Origin: Micavibrio sp. UBA2705
GTDB taxonomy: Bacteria; Pseudomonadota; Alphaproteobacteria; Micavibrionales; Micavibrionaceae
NCBI GenBank assembly: GCA_002354205.1
Contig: DELD01000010.1
Location: 1-52,514, forward strand
Direction of reading: 5' to 3'
DNA length: 52,514 bases
The first letter of the stretch is position 1. Every line of letters starts with the position of its first letter. Below, piece after piece: positions 8,199 to 17,092 of the stretch. Made by a program: the position numbers and the translations under genes. The notes under the pieces were generated by a model that did not search any database, was not told where the DNA came from, and saw only the letters and a list, made by a program, of their open reading frames with translations.

Positions 8199-8593
8199 AA
8201 TCACATAGTATAGATATTCGCGTATATTACGAAGACACCGACGCTGGCGGCGTGGTGTTCTATGGTAATTATTTGAAATTTGCGGAGCGTGGGCGTACGG
8301 AATTTTTGCGTGCGATTGATGTTGAAAACAAGCAAGTGCATGACGAACTTGGCCTGTTATTTGTTGTGCGCGCTTTAAAGGCCGATTATTACTTGCCTGC
8401 GCATTTAGACGATATGCTGCGTCTGACAACATCTGTTGAACGCATAGGCGGGGCATCGCTTGATATGAAGCAAATTGTGACAAAGAATGATGAAAAGATT
8501 TTTGAAATGGACGTAACTTTGGTCTGTGTCGATACGAACACAAAACCAAAGAAATGGCCTTCGTTTATTAAGGAGAGAATGAATGGCGAATGA
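8195..8593 (+). CDS. ybgC: YbgC/FadM-type acyl-CoA thioesterase of the Tol cluster
   Basis: Hotdog-fold thioesterase, 132 residues. The family motif YYEDTDAGGVVFYGNYLKF is at residues 11-29, with the catalytic aspartate expected at D16. ybgC is the usual first gene of tol-pal operons and is thought to connect phospholipid acyl metabolism with the envelope. The start overlaps ruvB by 4 bases and the end overlaps tolQ by 11 bases, so the ruv and tol genes here form one continuous translationally coupled block. Confidence 0.93.
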   Translation: MKSHSIDIRVYYEDTDAGGVVFYGNYLKFAERGRTEFLRAIDVENKQVHDELGLLFVVRALKADYYLPAHLDDMLRLTTSVERIGGASLDMKQIVTKNDEKIFEMDVTLVCVDTNTKPKKWPSFIKERMNGE

Positions 8594-9362
8594 AGTAAGC
8601 ACAGCAATTGGCGCTGTTGATGGCGTAGCTGTTGGGAACAGCGTTGGCGCACATGATTTATCAATGATTGGCCTTTTCTTAGAAGCAGACTTAATTGTAA
8701 AAGTCGTAATGATGATGCTGGTTTTCGCATCATTTTGGTGCTGGTCAATTATCATTACCAAGCGCAGCCGCCTTATCGCTCTCAATAAACGCGCCGATCG
8801 TTTTGAGGATGCGTTTTGGTCAGGTGAACCGCTTGATAAGCTCTATGAACGTGTGAAATCACGCAATGGCGACCCATTATTGGCAACCTTCACTGCTGGT
8901 ATGGAAGAATGGCAAAGCGGCGTATCTGCGGGCATACCATCATCAGAAAGTTTGCAAGCATCATTAAAGCAGCGCGTTGAACGTGCAATGGGACTAGCAA
9001 TTAACCGCGAAATGCAATTGTTAGAACGCGGCATGACATTCTTGGCGTCTGTCGGCTCAACCGCGCCATTTATTGGTCTGTTTGGCACAGTATGGGGCAT
9101 TATGAATTCATTCTCTGCGATTGCTGCGACCAAAGACACATCGCTCGCTGTCGTTGCCCCAGGTATTGCGGAGGCTCTCTTTGCAACGGCGCTTGGCCTT
9201 GTTGCGGCTATTCCTGCTGTGATTGCCTTTAATGTCTTTTCAACGAATTTGAACCGCTACGCTGACCGCCTTGATGCATTCACAAGTGAATTTATCGCGA
9301 TTTTGTCACGTCATCTCGACCAAGGTGAAGCGAGCCATAAAGCGACAGATCAGGCGGCATAG
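8583..9362 (+). CDS. tolQ: Tol-Pal proton channel subunit TolQ
   Basis: Inner-membrane motor protein of the ExbB/TolQ/MotA family that, with TolR, uses the proton gradient to energise TolA during division. The 259-residue sequence shows three membrane helices at about residues 30-52, 150-172 and 188-210, with a cytoplasmic loop between the first and second. The GLFGTVWGIMNSF segment and the APGIAEALFATALGLVAAIPAV segment are family signatures. It overlaps the end of ybgC and tolR follows after 2 bases. Confidence 0.96.
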   Translation: MANEVSTAIGAVDGVAVGNSVGAHDLSMIGLFLEADLIVKVVMMMLVFASFWCWSIIITKRSRLIALNKRADRFEDAFWSGEPLDKLYERVKSRNGDPLLATFTAGMEEWQSGVSAGIPSSESLQASLKQRVERAMGLAINREMQLLERGMTFLASVGSTAPFIGLFGTVWGIMNSFSAIAATKDTSLAVVAPGIAEALFATALGLVAAIPAVIAFNVFSTNLNRYADRLDAFTSEFIAILSRHLDQGEASHKATDQAA

Positions 9363-9364
9363 TC

Positions 9365-9817
9365 ATGGGGATGAGCACAGGAAATATGTCATGGAAACGC
9401 ACACCCGGTTCGCGCCGCCGTGGGTTTCAGCCAATGTCTGAAATTAACGTCACGCCTTTTGTTGATGTGATGTTGGTTTTATTAATTGTCTTTATGGTAT
9501 CAGCGCCGCTTTTAACTGCAGGGGTTGCCGTCGACTTGCCGCGCTCTGATGCATCGGCTTTGAAGAACGAGGATGAAAGCCCGATTGAAATTACCGTGCA
9601 AAAAGACGGTAAACTTTATGTGGGAGAACAGGAAATATTAAGGGAACGCCTTGTGCCTTTCTTACGTTCGGTAACGGGGCGTGACTTAGACCGCCGTATT
9701 TATATTCGCGCTGATCAAGGCCTTGAATATGGCCGCGTCATGGAAGTTCTTGGTGGCATCAACCGCGAAGGCTTTAATAAAGTGGCGCTTATTTCGACAA
9801 AAGACAGTTCAAAGTAA
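9365..9817 (+). CDS. tolR: Tol-Pal motor protein TolR
   Basis: A 150-residue ExbD/TolR protein. It has a short basic cytoplasmic N-terminus (KRTPGSRRRGFQPMSEINVTPFVDVMLV), one membrane helix at about residues 33-55 with the conserved proton-relay Asp in NVTPFVDVMLVLLI, and a periplasmic domain containing LYVGEQEI and IRADQGLEYGRVMEV. First ATG at 9365 is used; ATG at codon 3 is an alternative. It lies between tolQ (2-base gap) and tolA (3-base gap). Confidence 0.95.
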   Translation: MGMSTGNMSWKRTPGSRRRGFQPMSEINVTPFVDVMLVLLIVFMVSAPLLTAGVAVDLPRSDASALKNEDESPIEITVQKDGKLYVGEQEILRERLVPFLRSVTGRDLDRRIYIRADQGLEYGRVMEVLGGINREGFNKVALISTKDSSK

Positions 9818-9820
9818 TTT

Positions 9821-10807
9821 ATGTTAAAAGTGCAGCCAAATAATGCGCATAGCGCCACACAAACCACGGCGGATTATTCAATCACCTCGTGGATGAATGG
9901 TGCTGGGCCAGTGGCTTTAACTTTATCCTTTTTGCTTCATTTGGCGGTCGTCTTTATTATGACTGTCGGTGTACCATTTTGGCCGAGCCACCCAACAATT
10001 GAAATGGATGACGTTGTCGCTATTGAGTTTGTTGAAATTGCGGAAAAAACGGAATCGAACCGTGATGAAAGCCGCGCAAAAAACGAAAATGAGAAAACTC
10101 GCGCGCAAAATGTGAAACCAGAAGCTAAGCCTGAGATTGATAAAAATGTCAGCAAGCCAAAGCCAAAGTCAGCGCCTACTGTAGACGCGAAAAGCCAGCC
10201 ACTAACAGTAAATAGTGAAAAGAATAAGACGGAAACTGCGCCGCCACCGCCAGCTGATTCAGTGCCTATGCCCGAAGAAATTGAAAAAGAAAAACCAAGT
10301 TTAGCGCCGACAAAGCCGAAAAAGCCCAATAAGCGGCCAAAGAAACCAGAAGAGAAAAAGCCCGAAGTCGCAAAAGAGCAGCGCAGCTTTGATTCTGTAT
10401 TAAAGAACTTGCAGATTACAGAGAATGCGAACGTCGCAGAAGAGCAGGGCGAAACCGAGCAATCCGCCGCGCCGAAAACGCCGACATTGGGGCAGCGTAT
10501 TACGATGTCTGAATTAGACGCATTGCGCTCTCAGCTCGCTCAGTGTTGGAACGTGCTTGCCGGCGCGAATTTTGATAAGGCTTTGGTTGTTTATATTAAA
10601 TTATATATGAACCCTGACCGCACCATTCGACGTTATGAAATAAAAGACAAATTGCGTTATAGTACAGATTCATTTTTCCAAGCCGCTGCCGATAGCGCGG
10701 TAAGAGCTGTGACTAACCCATCATGTTCCCCTTTAAATTTACCAGCAGGTAAGTATGATCAGTGGAAAGAAATTACAATTAAATTTGACCCAAGCGAAAT
10801 GTTATAA
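9821..10807 (+). CDS. tolA: TolA, Tol-Pal spanning protein
   Basis: Links the TolQR motor to the outer membrane. Residues 1-27 are cytoplasmic, one membrane helix spans about 28-50 (VALTLSFLLHLAVVFIM), and a Lys/Pro/Glu-rich periplasmic stalk covers about 75-200. A C-terminal domain (about 220-328) carries MSELDALRSQLAQCWNV, the start of the TolA/TonB-C fold, with paired cysteines (one in QCWNV, one in NPSCSP). The stalk is proline-rich instead of the long alanine helix of E. coli TolA, as is common in alphaproteobacteria. Identification rests on architecture and position between tolR and tolB. Confidence 0.93.
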   Translation: MLKVQPNNAHSATQTTADYSITSWMNGAGPVALTLSFLLHLAVVFIMTVGVPFWPSHPTIEMDDVVAIEFVEIAEKTESNRDESRAKNENEKTRAQNVKPEAKPEIDKNVSKPKPKSAPTVDAKSQPLTVNSEKNKTETAPPPPADSVPMPEEIEKEKPSLAPTKPKKPNKRPKKPEEKKPEVAKEQRSFDSVLKNLQITENANVAEEQGETEQSAAPKTPTLGQRITMSELDALRSQLAQCWNVLAGANFDKALVVYIKLYMNPDRTIRRYEIKDKLRYSTDSFFQAAADSAVRAVTNPSCSPLNLPAGKYDQWKEITIKFDPSEML

Positions 10808-10821
10808 GAAGGATTTTTAAA

Positions 10822-12147
10822 ATGCCTATTCGTCTATTGCTACAGAATTTACTCATCATCGCATTAATGGTCTGTGGCGCACATTCGGCGCGCGCTGAAT
10901 TGGAAGTAGAGCTAAACCGCGGCACGGTGAAGAAAATTCCACTGGCGGTATCTGACTTTCATTATGACAGCCAAAATGTCTACACGATTGGCCGCGGCAT
11001 GGGCAATGTTATTCGTGCGAATTTGGAACGCACAGGCCTGTTTGAAATTCCTGATAAAAAGGCCTATATCCAAGATGCTGCCTCAACGGCAGAACAACCA
11101 CGTTTTGCTGAGTGGAAAGCGCTTGGCGTTGAAGGGCTTGTCGCCGGTAAAGTGACCGAGCTTGGTGATGGGCGCGCCCGCGTTGAGTTTCGTCTTTGGG
11201 ATGTTTATGGGCAGAAACAGCTCACGGGCATGGCCTACACAACGACCAAAGACAACTGGCGCCGTATTGCGCATATTATTTCTGACACTATCTATAAACG
11301 CCTAACGGGCGAAGAGGGCTATTTTGACTCGCGCATTGTTTATATTTCAGAAAAAGGCCTGCCAACGGCGCGTGTCAAACGTCTTGCGATTATGGATCAA
11401 GACGGCGCGAACCATCAATATTTAACAGATGGTAGCCATTTGGTACTCACGCCGCGCTTCTCACCGAACATGCAGACAATTACCTATTTGTCTTATTACC
11501 GCAATAAGCCGCGCGTTTATATATACGACCTGAACACAGGCCGCCAAGACGTATTAGGCGACTTCCCTGGCATGACATTCGCGCCGCGTTTCTCACCTGA
11601 TGGGCGCAAGGTTATTATGTCGCTTGCGAAAAATGGTAACACCGATATTTACGTCCTTGATATAGCATCAAAGAAAGCGACGAAAATCACAGGCCAGCCA
11701 TCAATTGAAACATCACCGTCATACGCGCCTGATGGCAAGCAAATTGTCTTTGAATCTGACCGCAGTGGTTCACAGCAGCTTTACGTTATGGATGCGAGCG
11801 GTAGCAATTCACGCCGCATCACATTTGAAAAAGGTCGCTATGCGAACCCTGTATGGTCACCGCGCGGCGACCTGATTGCGTTCACAAAAATGCTACAAGG
11901 TAAATTCTATATTGGCGTTATTCGCCCCGATGGCAGCGGCGAGCGTTTAATCACAAGCGCATATCACGTTGAAGGGCCAAGCTGGTCACCAAATGGTCGT
12001 GTACTAACTTATTTTAAAGAACGCCCACAAGGCAATAACCGTATCGCGAAGCTCTACACAATCGATTTGACAGGTTATAATGAACGCTTGTTAGAAACAC
12101 CTGTCGATGGCTCTGACCCTGCATGGTCACCGATTAATAAGCAGTGA
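10822..12147 (+). CDS. tolB: Tol-Pal periplasmic beta-propeller TolB
   Basis: Periplasmic partner of Pal and TolA. A signal peptide ends at about ALA-type site SARA (residue 25). An N-terminal alpha/beta domain (about 30-160) is followed by repeated propeller blades with the recurring pattern PRFSPDGRK, PSYAPDGKQIVFESDR, PVWSPRGDLIAFT and PSWSPNGRVLTY. Length 441 and C-terminus DPAWSPINKQ are normal. An AAGGA ribosome site precedes the ATG. The stop TGA overlaps a possible GTG start of the next, frameshifted small gene. pal, which usually follows, is not here. Confidence 0.96.
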   Translation: MPIRLLLQNLLIIALMVCGAHSARAELEVELNRGTVKKIPLAVSDFHYDSQNVYTIGRGMGNVIRANLERTGLFEIPDKKAYIQDAASTAEQPRFAEWKALGVEGLVAGKVTELGDGRARVEFRLWDVYGQKQLTGMAYTTTKDNWRRIAHIISDTIYKRLTGEEGYFDSRIVYISEKGLPTARVKRLAIMDQDGANHQYLTDGSHLVLTPRFSPNMQTITYLSYYRNKPRVYIYDLNTGRQDVLGDFPGMTFAPRFSPDGRKVIMSLAKNGNTDIYVLDIASKKATKITGQPSIETSPSYAPDGKQIVFESDRSGSQQLYVMDASGSNSRRITFEKGRYANPVWSPRGDLIAFTKMLQGKFYIGVIRPDGSGERLITSAYHVEGPSWSPNGRVLTYFKERPQGNNRIAKLYTIDLTGYNERLLETPVDGSDPAWSPINKQ

Positions 12148-12345
12148 GCAACATTTTTTGGTAGCGCACTGGCATATACAGTTCTAGGCACTTGTGCCAC
12201 ATTACATATCGGGTTTTCCGCTGCTGCGCGCGTGGCGTATAGAAAATATGGTGCGGGAGTAGATGTATCGGTTGATGATTGTGATAAAATACAATGCTGT
12301 GAAGAGCAAGATAAGGCTAAACCTCAAGAGCCTATAATTAAGTAA
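12144..12345 (+). pseudogene. Small membrane-protein gene behind tolB, apparently frameshifted in a T6 run
   Basis: A GTG at 12144 overlaps the tolB stop as GTGA, the coupling arrangement seen elsewhere in this cluster. Read from it, the frame gives MSNIFW and then stops. If the T6 run (12154-12159) had five T, the frame would instead continue as MSNIFGSALAYTVLG and run to the TAA at 12343, about 66 residues. The product would have one hydrophobic helix (about 6-28), a basic RVAYRKYG boundary, and an acidic, Cys-rich tail (DDCDKIQCC). The open frame after the run is 65 codons without a stop and in frame with tolB beyond its TGA. No family is recognised. It could be a broken gene, a slippage-read gene, or a sequencing error; no ATG start exists. 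Confidence 0.55.
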
Positions 12346-12368
12346 TTATTTTTAAATTAATGAATATA

Positions 12369-12394
12369 GCCCTGATGTATTTCAGGGCTTTTTT
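12369..12394 (+). terminator. Rho-independent terminator ending the tol block
   Basis: GCCCTGA (12369-12375) pairs with TCAGGGC (12382-12388) around a 6-base loop and is followed by a run of six T. This closes the yebC-ruv-tol transcription block. Confidence 0.85.
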
Positions 12395-12496
12395 ATTTTT
12401 GCGCATATAAAACAATGTGATAGTGCTGTGGATTTACCTTTTGTTAACTTTTGTGGTATTCTTCACTTATACAAATAAGGTTAAGGGAGAAAAGCT

Positions 12497-12736
12497 ATGA
12501 AAGAACATAGCTGCTTATCAGCATTATTCGGAACGAGCGTCGCAGGCACGATGCTAGAGAAAACAGTCGATATTATGAGCGTCATTGCGCCGAATGATCC
12601 TGTTGTAACTGGCGCGGCACTTGTTCTAGGGTCTATTGTTGGTGGCCTTGCTGGTTATGGTTCGTCTTACCATTTTAATGCTTTTATGAAATCACCATCA
12701 GGTGATGTGCAGGGTGGGATTAAACGCAGCCTATAA
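12497..12736 (+). CDS. Small membrane protein of unknown function, 79 residues
   Basis: No family recognised. A strong AAGGGAG ribosome site lies 8 bases before the ATG, supporting a real gene. The protein has a moderately hydrophobic N-terminal segment (about residues 8-30) and a clear glycine-rich hydrophobic helix with GAALVLGSIVGGLAGYG (about 41-60), resembling glycine-zipper membrane proteins. The C-terminal tail is short and basic. It stands alone between the tol terminator and a bidirectional terminator shared with rpsO, so it has its own promoter somewhere in the 100 bases upstream. Confidence 0.7.
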   Translation: MKEHSCLSALFGTSVAGTMLEKTVDIMSVIAPNDPVVTGAALVLGSIVGGLAGYGSSYHFNAFMKSPSGDVQGGIKRSL

Positions 12737-12760
12737 TTACAGAGAATATTCAGCAAATAA

Positions 12761-12793
12761 AAAAGCCCCAAACGCATTTGCGCAGGGGCTTTT
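12761..12793. terminator. Bidirectional terminator between the 79-residue gene and rpsO
   Basis: AAAAGCCCC (12761-12769) and GGGGCTTTT (12785-12793) form a nine-pair stem with A/T flanks on both sides, usable in both directions. An inner pairing GCG/CGC helps close the loop. Confidence 0.85.
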
Positions 12794-12814
12794 GTCATTC
12801 TATAGAGTGTAAGC

Positions 12815-13084
12815 TTACTTACGGATGCCAAGAGCTTTAATAAGCTTCTGGTAACGCTCTTCGCTTTTGCCGCGTGTGTAATCAAGTAGCTTACGACGGC
12901 GTGCAACCATAGCCAAAAGGCCACGACGGCTGTGATAATCTTTTTTGTGGTCTTTCATGTGACCTGAAAGCGCTGTGATACGCTCAGTAAGGATCGCAAC
13001 TTGTACTTCTGGTGAACCAGTATCGTCTTTTTTTGTTGCGTATTCTTTTATAACTTCAGCTTTACGTTCGTTAGTAATCGACAT
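12815..13084 (-). CDS. rpsO: Small ribosomal subunit protein uS15
   Basis: Binds 16S rRNA in the platform and also represses its own mRNA in E. coli. The sequence MSITNERKAEVI, DTGSPEVQVAILTERI and SRRGLLAMVARRRKLLDYT is diagnostic. Two ATG codons are adjacent; the second (13084) is six bases from GGAG and gives the standard 89 residues, so it is preferred over 13087. Last gene of the nusA-infB operon, only about 20 bases after truB, so a full-size independent S15 leader element does not fit in that gap. Confidence 0.97.
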   Translation of the reverse strand: MSITNERKAEVIKEYATKKDDTGSPEVQVAILTERITALSGHMKDHKKDYHSRRGLLAMVARRRKLLDYTRGKSEERYQKLIKALGIRK

Positions 13085-13107
13085 CATTTTCTCCTTTTAT
13101 CAATTGT

Positions 13108-14049
13108 TTACATGTTAAAGACACGATAAGGCTTTAAGGTCGCTTTACTCACGGAGAGTATTGCTAAAGCTTTGTCTTGATACATCGCCACAGCATCCTG
13201 TGGTTCGGTGCATCTCATATCAATCCCTGCAGCTAATAGGCGCTGTACATCAGGTTTTGCTATCATCGACAAGGCTTGTCCTTGTTTAAGCTTCGATGCT
13301 TCTTGATCGTTTATTATTACGGCCGGGATGTCGTCTAGCGCGTAATGAACAGGAAGTATCACATCTTCAAGGGCTGCACTATCATCCATTTTCTCAAAGA
13401 AGTCCAGTGAAAAAGCGCTATCAAGGCCAAAACAGCCCACTTTTTTACGATTGAGTTCCGATACATAGCCATAGCAACCGAGAGATGCACCAATATCGCG
13501 CGCGATGGCACGTACATATGTGCCTTTACCGCATGTCACTTCAAAGCTTGTTGCGCCTTCATTATGCTCGGTAATGTGCAAATCGTAAATTTCGACTTCG
13601 CGGCTTGGCACTTCAAATTCTTCGCCGTCACGGGCGAGGTCGTAAGCACGCTCGCCATTGATTTTAATCGCTGAGAACTTCGGCGGCGTTTGAGTCACCG
13701 TGCCAATATAAGCGGGCAATAATGCCTCAATATCAGCGCGAGAAGGGCGCGTTTCACTTGACGCTATAACGTCACCTTCTAAGTCATCTGTGCTGCGCTG
13801 CTGCCCCCATGTCGCGGTAAAACCATAGGTTTTTTCGGAATCTTGAACAAAGGGAATCGTTTTGGTCGCTTCGCCAAGTGCAATCGGCAAAATGCCTTTT
13901 GCCAGTGGGTCTAACGTGCCTGCATGGCCTATTTTCTGCGGTTTTAATGTCCGTTTCAAAAAACGCACGGCATCGGTTGAAGTCATGTCATAGGGTTTAT
14001 TAAAATTAATCCACCCGTCAATTTTATTGCCTTTTTTCTTACGCGCCAT
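13108..14049 (-). CDS. truB: tRNA pseudouridine(55) synthase TruB
   Basis: Makes pseudouridine 55 in the T loop of tRNAs. The catalytic aspartate is D47 in GHAGTLDPLAKGILP; upstream GWINFNKPYDMTSTDAV and downstream GKGTYVRAIARDIGASLG are family motifs. Length 313 includes a C-terminal PUA-like extension. Located between rbfA (35-base gap) and rpsO in the conserved operon. Confidence 0.96.
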   Translation of the reverse strand: MARKKKGNKIDGWINFNKPYDMTSTDAVRFLKRTLKPQKIGHAGTLDPLAKGILPIALGEATKTIPFVQDSEKTYGFTATWGQQRSTDDLEGDVIASSETRPSRADIEALLPAYIGTVTQTPPKFSAIKINGERAYDLARDGEEFEVPSREVEIYDLHITEHNEGATSFEVTCGKGTYVRAIARDIGASLGCYGYVSELNRKKVGCFGLDSAFSLDFFEKMDDSAALEDVILPVHYALDDIPAVIINDQEASKLKQGQALSMIAKPDVQRLLAAGIDMRCTEPQDAVAMYQDKALAILSVSKATLKPYRVFNM

Positions 14050-14084
14050 TTTATGATCTTTATATCGCTAGAGCCGAGAGGGGA

Positions 14085-14474
14085 TTATTCTTCTTCATCT
14101 GCATATTTAGGGATGTTCTTTAGCAGTTCATCAATTTTTGCAGCTTCATCGAAAGTATCATCAATTTTAAACGCTATGCGCGGCGTAAATTTCAAATTGC
14201 TGGAACGGTTAACTTGCTTTTGAAAATAATAAGCAGAGTTGTTAAGTGCGTCGACAATTTCTTCAACATTATTCTGCCCAAGCGGCATAATATACGCGGT
14301 CGCATTTTTAAGGTCAGGTGTTGTACGCACTTCTGCCACTGTAACGAGCGGCGCGGCGTCAATTAACACTTCTTCGTTGAACTTGCCACGCTGCAGTGTT
14401 TCCACTAAAGCGTGACGTATTTGTTCAGCAACACGAAGTTGGCGCTGTGAAGGGCCTGATTCTTTGTTTCTCAT
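14085..14474 (-). CDS. rbfA: 30S ribosome-binding factor RbfA
   Basis: Cold-adaptive maturation factor for the 16S rRNA 5' end. The 129-residue sequence opens with SQRQLRVAEQIRHALVETLQRG and has the KH-fold segment VTVAEVRTTPDLKNATAYIMPLG and LKFTPRIAFKIDDTFDEA, typical of the family. It sits 29 bases downstream of infB, as in most proteobacteria. Confidence 0.95.
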   Translation of the reverse strand: MRNKESGPSQRQLRVAEQIRHALVETLQRGKFNEEVLIDAAPLVTVAEVRTTPDLKNATAYIMPLGQNNVEEIVDALNNSAYYFQKQVNRSSNLKFTPRIAFKIDDTFDEAAKIDELLKNIPKYADEEE

Positions 14475-14503
14475 TGTTCTAATCTTGATTTTTAAGTTGT
14501 CAA

Positions 14504-17059
14504 TTAATCGAGGACGCGTACTTCTTCAGTCACATCGTAACACTCAATAACGTCATTGGCTTTGATGTCATCATAGTTTTCAAATGCCATACCACATTCC
14601 ATACCTTCGCGCACTTCTTTGACTTCGTCTTTGAAACGTTTGAGAGTTTTCAATGTCCCTTCGTGAATAACAACGTCATCACGCAAGAGGCGGACTTTTG
14701 AACCACGCTTGACTGTGCCTGTTGAAACCATACAACCTGCAACTTTACCAACTTTGGTAATGTTGAAGACTTCACGGATCTCAGCTTGGCCAAGATATTC
14801 TTCACGTATATGTGGAGCAAGCATACCCGAGAGAAGCGCTTTAACATCATCAACAATGTTATAAATAACATTGAAATAACGCATATCAACGCCATCACGT
14901 TGCGCCATGTCACGCGCCTGTGCATTTGCACGGACGTTAAAGCCAATAATCAGCGCGTTTGATGCTTTTGCGAGCGTAATATCAGATTCGGTAATGCCGC
15001 CAACGCCGTTATGCAGAACTTTTACGTCAACATCAGGGTTATCATCTGAAATTTTATCAAGCGAGCCTATGATCGCTTCAACCGAACCATGCACATCACC
15101 TTTGATAAGCACAGGCAGAATTGTTTTGCTGCCATCTTCAAGTGATTTCGCGAGAAGCGCTTCAAAGCCGGTTTTGCCAGAGCTAACAAGGTTCGCATTT
15201 TCACGTCTTTTATGAACACGGTAATCTTGGATTTCACGCGCGCGCGCTTCGTCCTTAACCACGACCATTTTCTCACCTGAATCTGGGGTACCGTTAAGGC
15301 CGAGGATCTCAACAGGTTGGCCAGGGACAGCTTCTTTAATGCGTGCGCCTTTATCGTCAAGGATCGCACGAACGCGGCCCCATTCGGTGCCAGCAACAAA
15401 AATGTCGCCAATATGCAATGTGCCTTTTTCGATAAGCACAGTGGCAACAGAGCCACGGCCTTGTTCTTGTTTCGATTCAACCACAACCGCAACCGCTTCA
15501 CGGTTCGGGTTAGCTTTAAGGTCAAGCAGTTCAGATTGCAGAAGGATTGCTTCTTCTAACGTATCAAGATTAAGGCGCTTCTTCGCAGAAATCTCAACGC
15601 ATTGTACATCACCGCTTAATTCTTCGACGATCACTTCATGCTGCAATAAATCTTGCTTCACTTTATAAGATTCTGCATCGGGGAGGTCAATTTTGTTAAT
15701 CGCAACAATCAATGGAACGCCCGCAGCCTTTGCGTGGTTAATCGCTTCGATTGTTTGTGGCATGATTGAATCATTCGCAGCCACAACCAAAATAACAATA
15801 TCCGTCACATTCGCACCGCGTGCACGCATTTCTGAGAAGGCTGCGTGGCCAGGCGTATCAAGGAATGTAATTTTTTGACCTGTTGAGGACTTGATTTGAT
15901 ACGCTCCTATATGCTGTGTAATACCGCCAGCCTCGCCGGCAACTACATTTGCTTGACGCATAGCATCAAGAAGTGATGTTTTACCATGGTCAACATGCCC
16001 CATAATCGTCACAACAGGTGGACGCGATTCTAATGTACCTTCATCATCTTCAATACCTTCGATGCCGATTTCAACGTCAGCTTCGGTAACGCGTGATATC
16101 TTGTGGCCAAATTCATCAACGACAAGTTCTGCTGTATCAGCATCAATAACTTGGTTAATTGTTGCCATTACGCCCATTTTCATGAGTGATTTAACAATAT
16201 CGGCGCTACGCTCTGACATACGGTTTGCGAGTTCTTGTACCGTGATTGTTTCAGGCACGACAACAGCGCGGACAACTTTCTTCGCAGGCTCTTTTTGTTC
16301 TTGTGCGCTTAAACGTGCTTTTTCACGTGCACGTTTTTGTGCAGCAAGCGACATTGACTTTTCGCGGTTATATTCTTCGTTCAGTGCTTGCGTAACTGTG
16401 ATTTTACCGCTACCACGACGTTTATCTCCGCCTGGTTTGGTGTTCGCTTGGTTACGCTTAATGCGCTCGCGATAGCTTAGTTTAGAATCTTCATCTGCAC
16501 TTGCACCTTCACCTTGACGGTTAGGTATAGTCGCCATGCGTGCTTTTTGGTCAGCAATTTCTTTTTGACGCTTATTGCGGTCATCATCTTGCTTTGACTG
16601 TTCTTCGTTTTGAATGCGTTCCATTTCTTGAATCTCAAGTTGGCGCAATTCATCAGGTGAAAGTTTCTTACGGCTTTTGCGGCCTGTCTCTTCGGCAGGG
16701 GCAGCAGCGGCTTTTTCCTTTTCTTCTGCAGCATTAAGCTTATCTTCTTCTGCTTTTACCTTAGCGGCTTCTGCTTCGGCTTCGAGGCGCGCAGCGTCTT
16801 CAATTTCTTTTTGTTTTTGATCAATCAAAGCTTGCTTTAATACAGCTGCGCGTTTGTCACGCTCATCTTGCGTTAAGCCTGTTTCGTCATCACTCGCATT
16901 TTGCGCATTGGGCGCGTCTTTGCCTCCAATATTGATTTGGCGCTTGCGTTTAACTTCAACGACAGCTTTTTTACCGCCAGCAGCAGGCGTTTTCGCGCCG
17001 TCTGTCTTTAGGCTCAATGTGCCAAGGCTTAATGTCTTTTTTTCTTTATTTTCACTCAT
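14504..17059 (-). CDS. infB: Translation initiation factor IF-2
   Basis: GTPase that brings initiator tRNA to the 30S subunit. Of 851 residues, the first 260 are a charged, coiled-coil extension rich in Lys, Glu and Ala. The IF2_N domain follows (about 268-320, VPETITVQELANRMSERSADIV). GTPase motifs are GHVDHGKT (354-361), DTPGHAAF (401-408) and NKID (455-458), then domains II to IV. Length is normal for alphaproteobacteria. Internal starts, as in E. coli, cannot be judged here. It is in the operon between ylxR and rbfA. Confidence 0.97.
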   Translation of the reverse strand: MSENKEKKTLSLGTLSLKTDGAKTPAAGGKKAVVEVKRKRQINIGGKDAPNAQNASDDETGLTQDERDKRAAVLKQALIDQKQKEIEDAARLEAEAEAAKVKAEEDKLNAAEEKEKAAAAPAEETGRKSRKKLSPDELRQLEIQEMERIQNEEQSKQDDDRNKRQKEIADQKARMATIPNRQGEGASADEDSKLSYRERIKRNQANTKPGGDKRRGSGKITVTQALNEEYNREKSMSLAAQKRAREKARLSAQEQKEPAKKVVRAVVVPETITVQELANRMSERSADIVKSLMKMGVMATINQVIDADTAELVVDEFGHKISRVTEADVEIGIEGIEDDEGTLESRPPVVTIMGHVDHGKTSLLDAMRQANVVAGEAGGITQHIGAYQIKSSTGQKITFLDTPGHAAFSEMRARGANVTDIVILVVAANDSIMPQTIEAINHAKAAGVPLIVAINKIDLPDAESYKVKQDLLQHEVIVEELSGDVQCVEISAKKRLNLDTLEEAILLQSELLDLKANPNREAVAVVVESKQEQGRGSVATVLIEKGTLHIGDIFVAGTEWGRVRAILDDKGARIKEAVPGQPVEILGLNGTPDSGEKMVVVKDEARAREIQDYRVHKRRENANLVSSGKTGFEALLAKSLEDGSKTILPVLIKGDVHGSVEAIIGSLDKISDDNPDVDVKVLHNGVGGITESDITLAKASNALIIGFNVRANAQARDMAQRDGVDMRYFNVIYNIVDDVKALLSGMLAPHIREEYLGQAEIREVFNITKVGKVAGCMVSTGTVKRGSKVRLLRDDVVIHEGTLKTLKRFKDEVKEVREGMECGMAFENYDDIKANDVIECYDVTEEVRVLD

Positions 17060-17092
17060 AGCTATTATTAGCCTTCCTTCTTTGATCGAGTA

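Noticed and set aside
14907..16475. Several long open frames on the plus strand opposite infB
   Set aside because: They are antisense shadows of a strongly conserved gene with Lys/Glu/Ala-rich codons; their translations are Ser/Arg/Phe-rich without family features.
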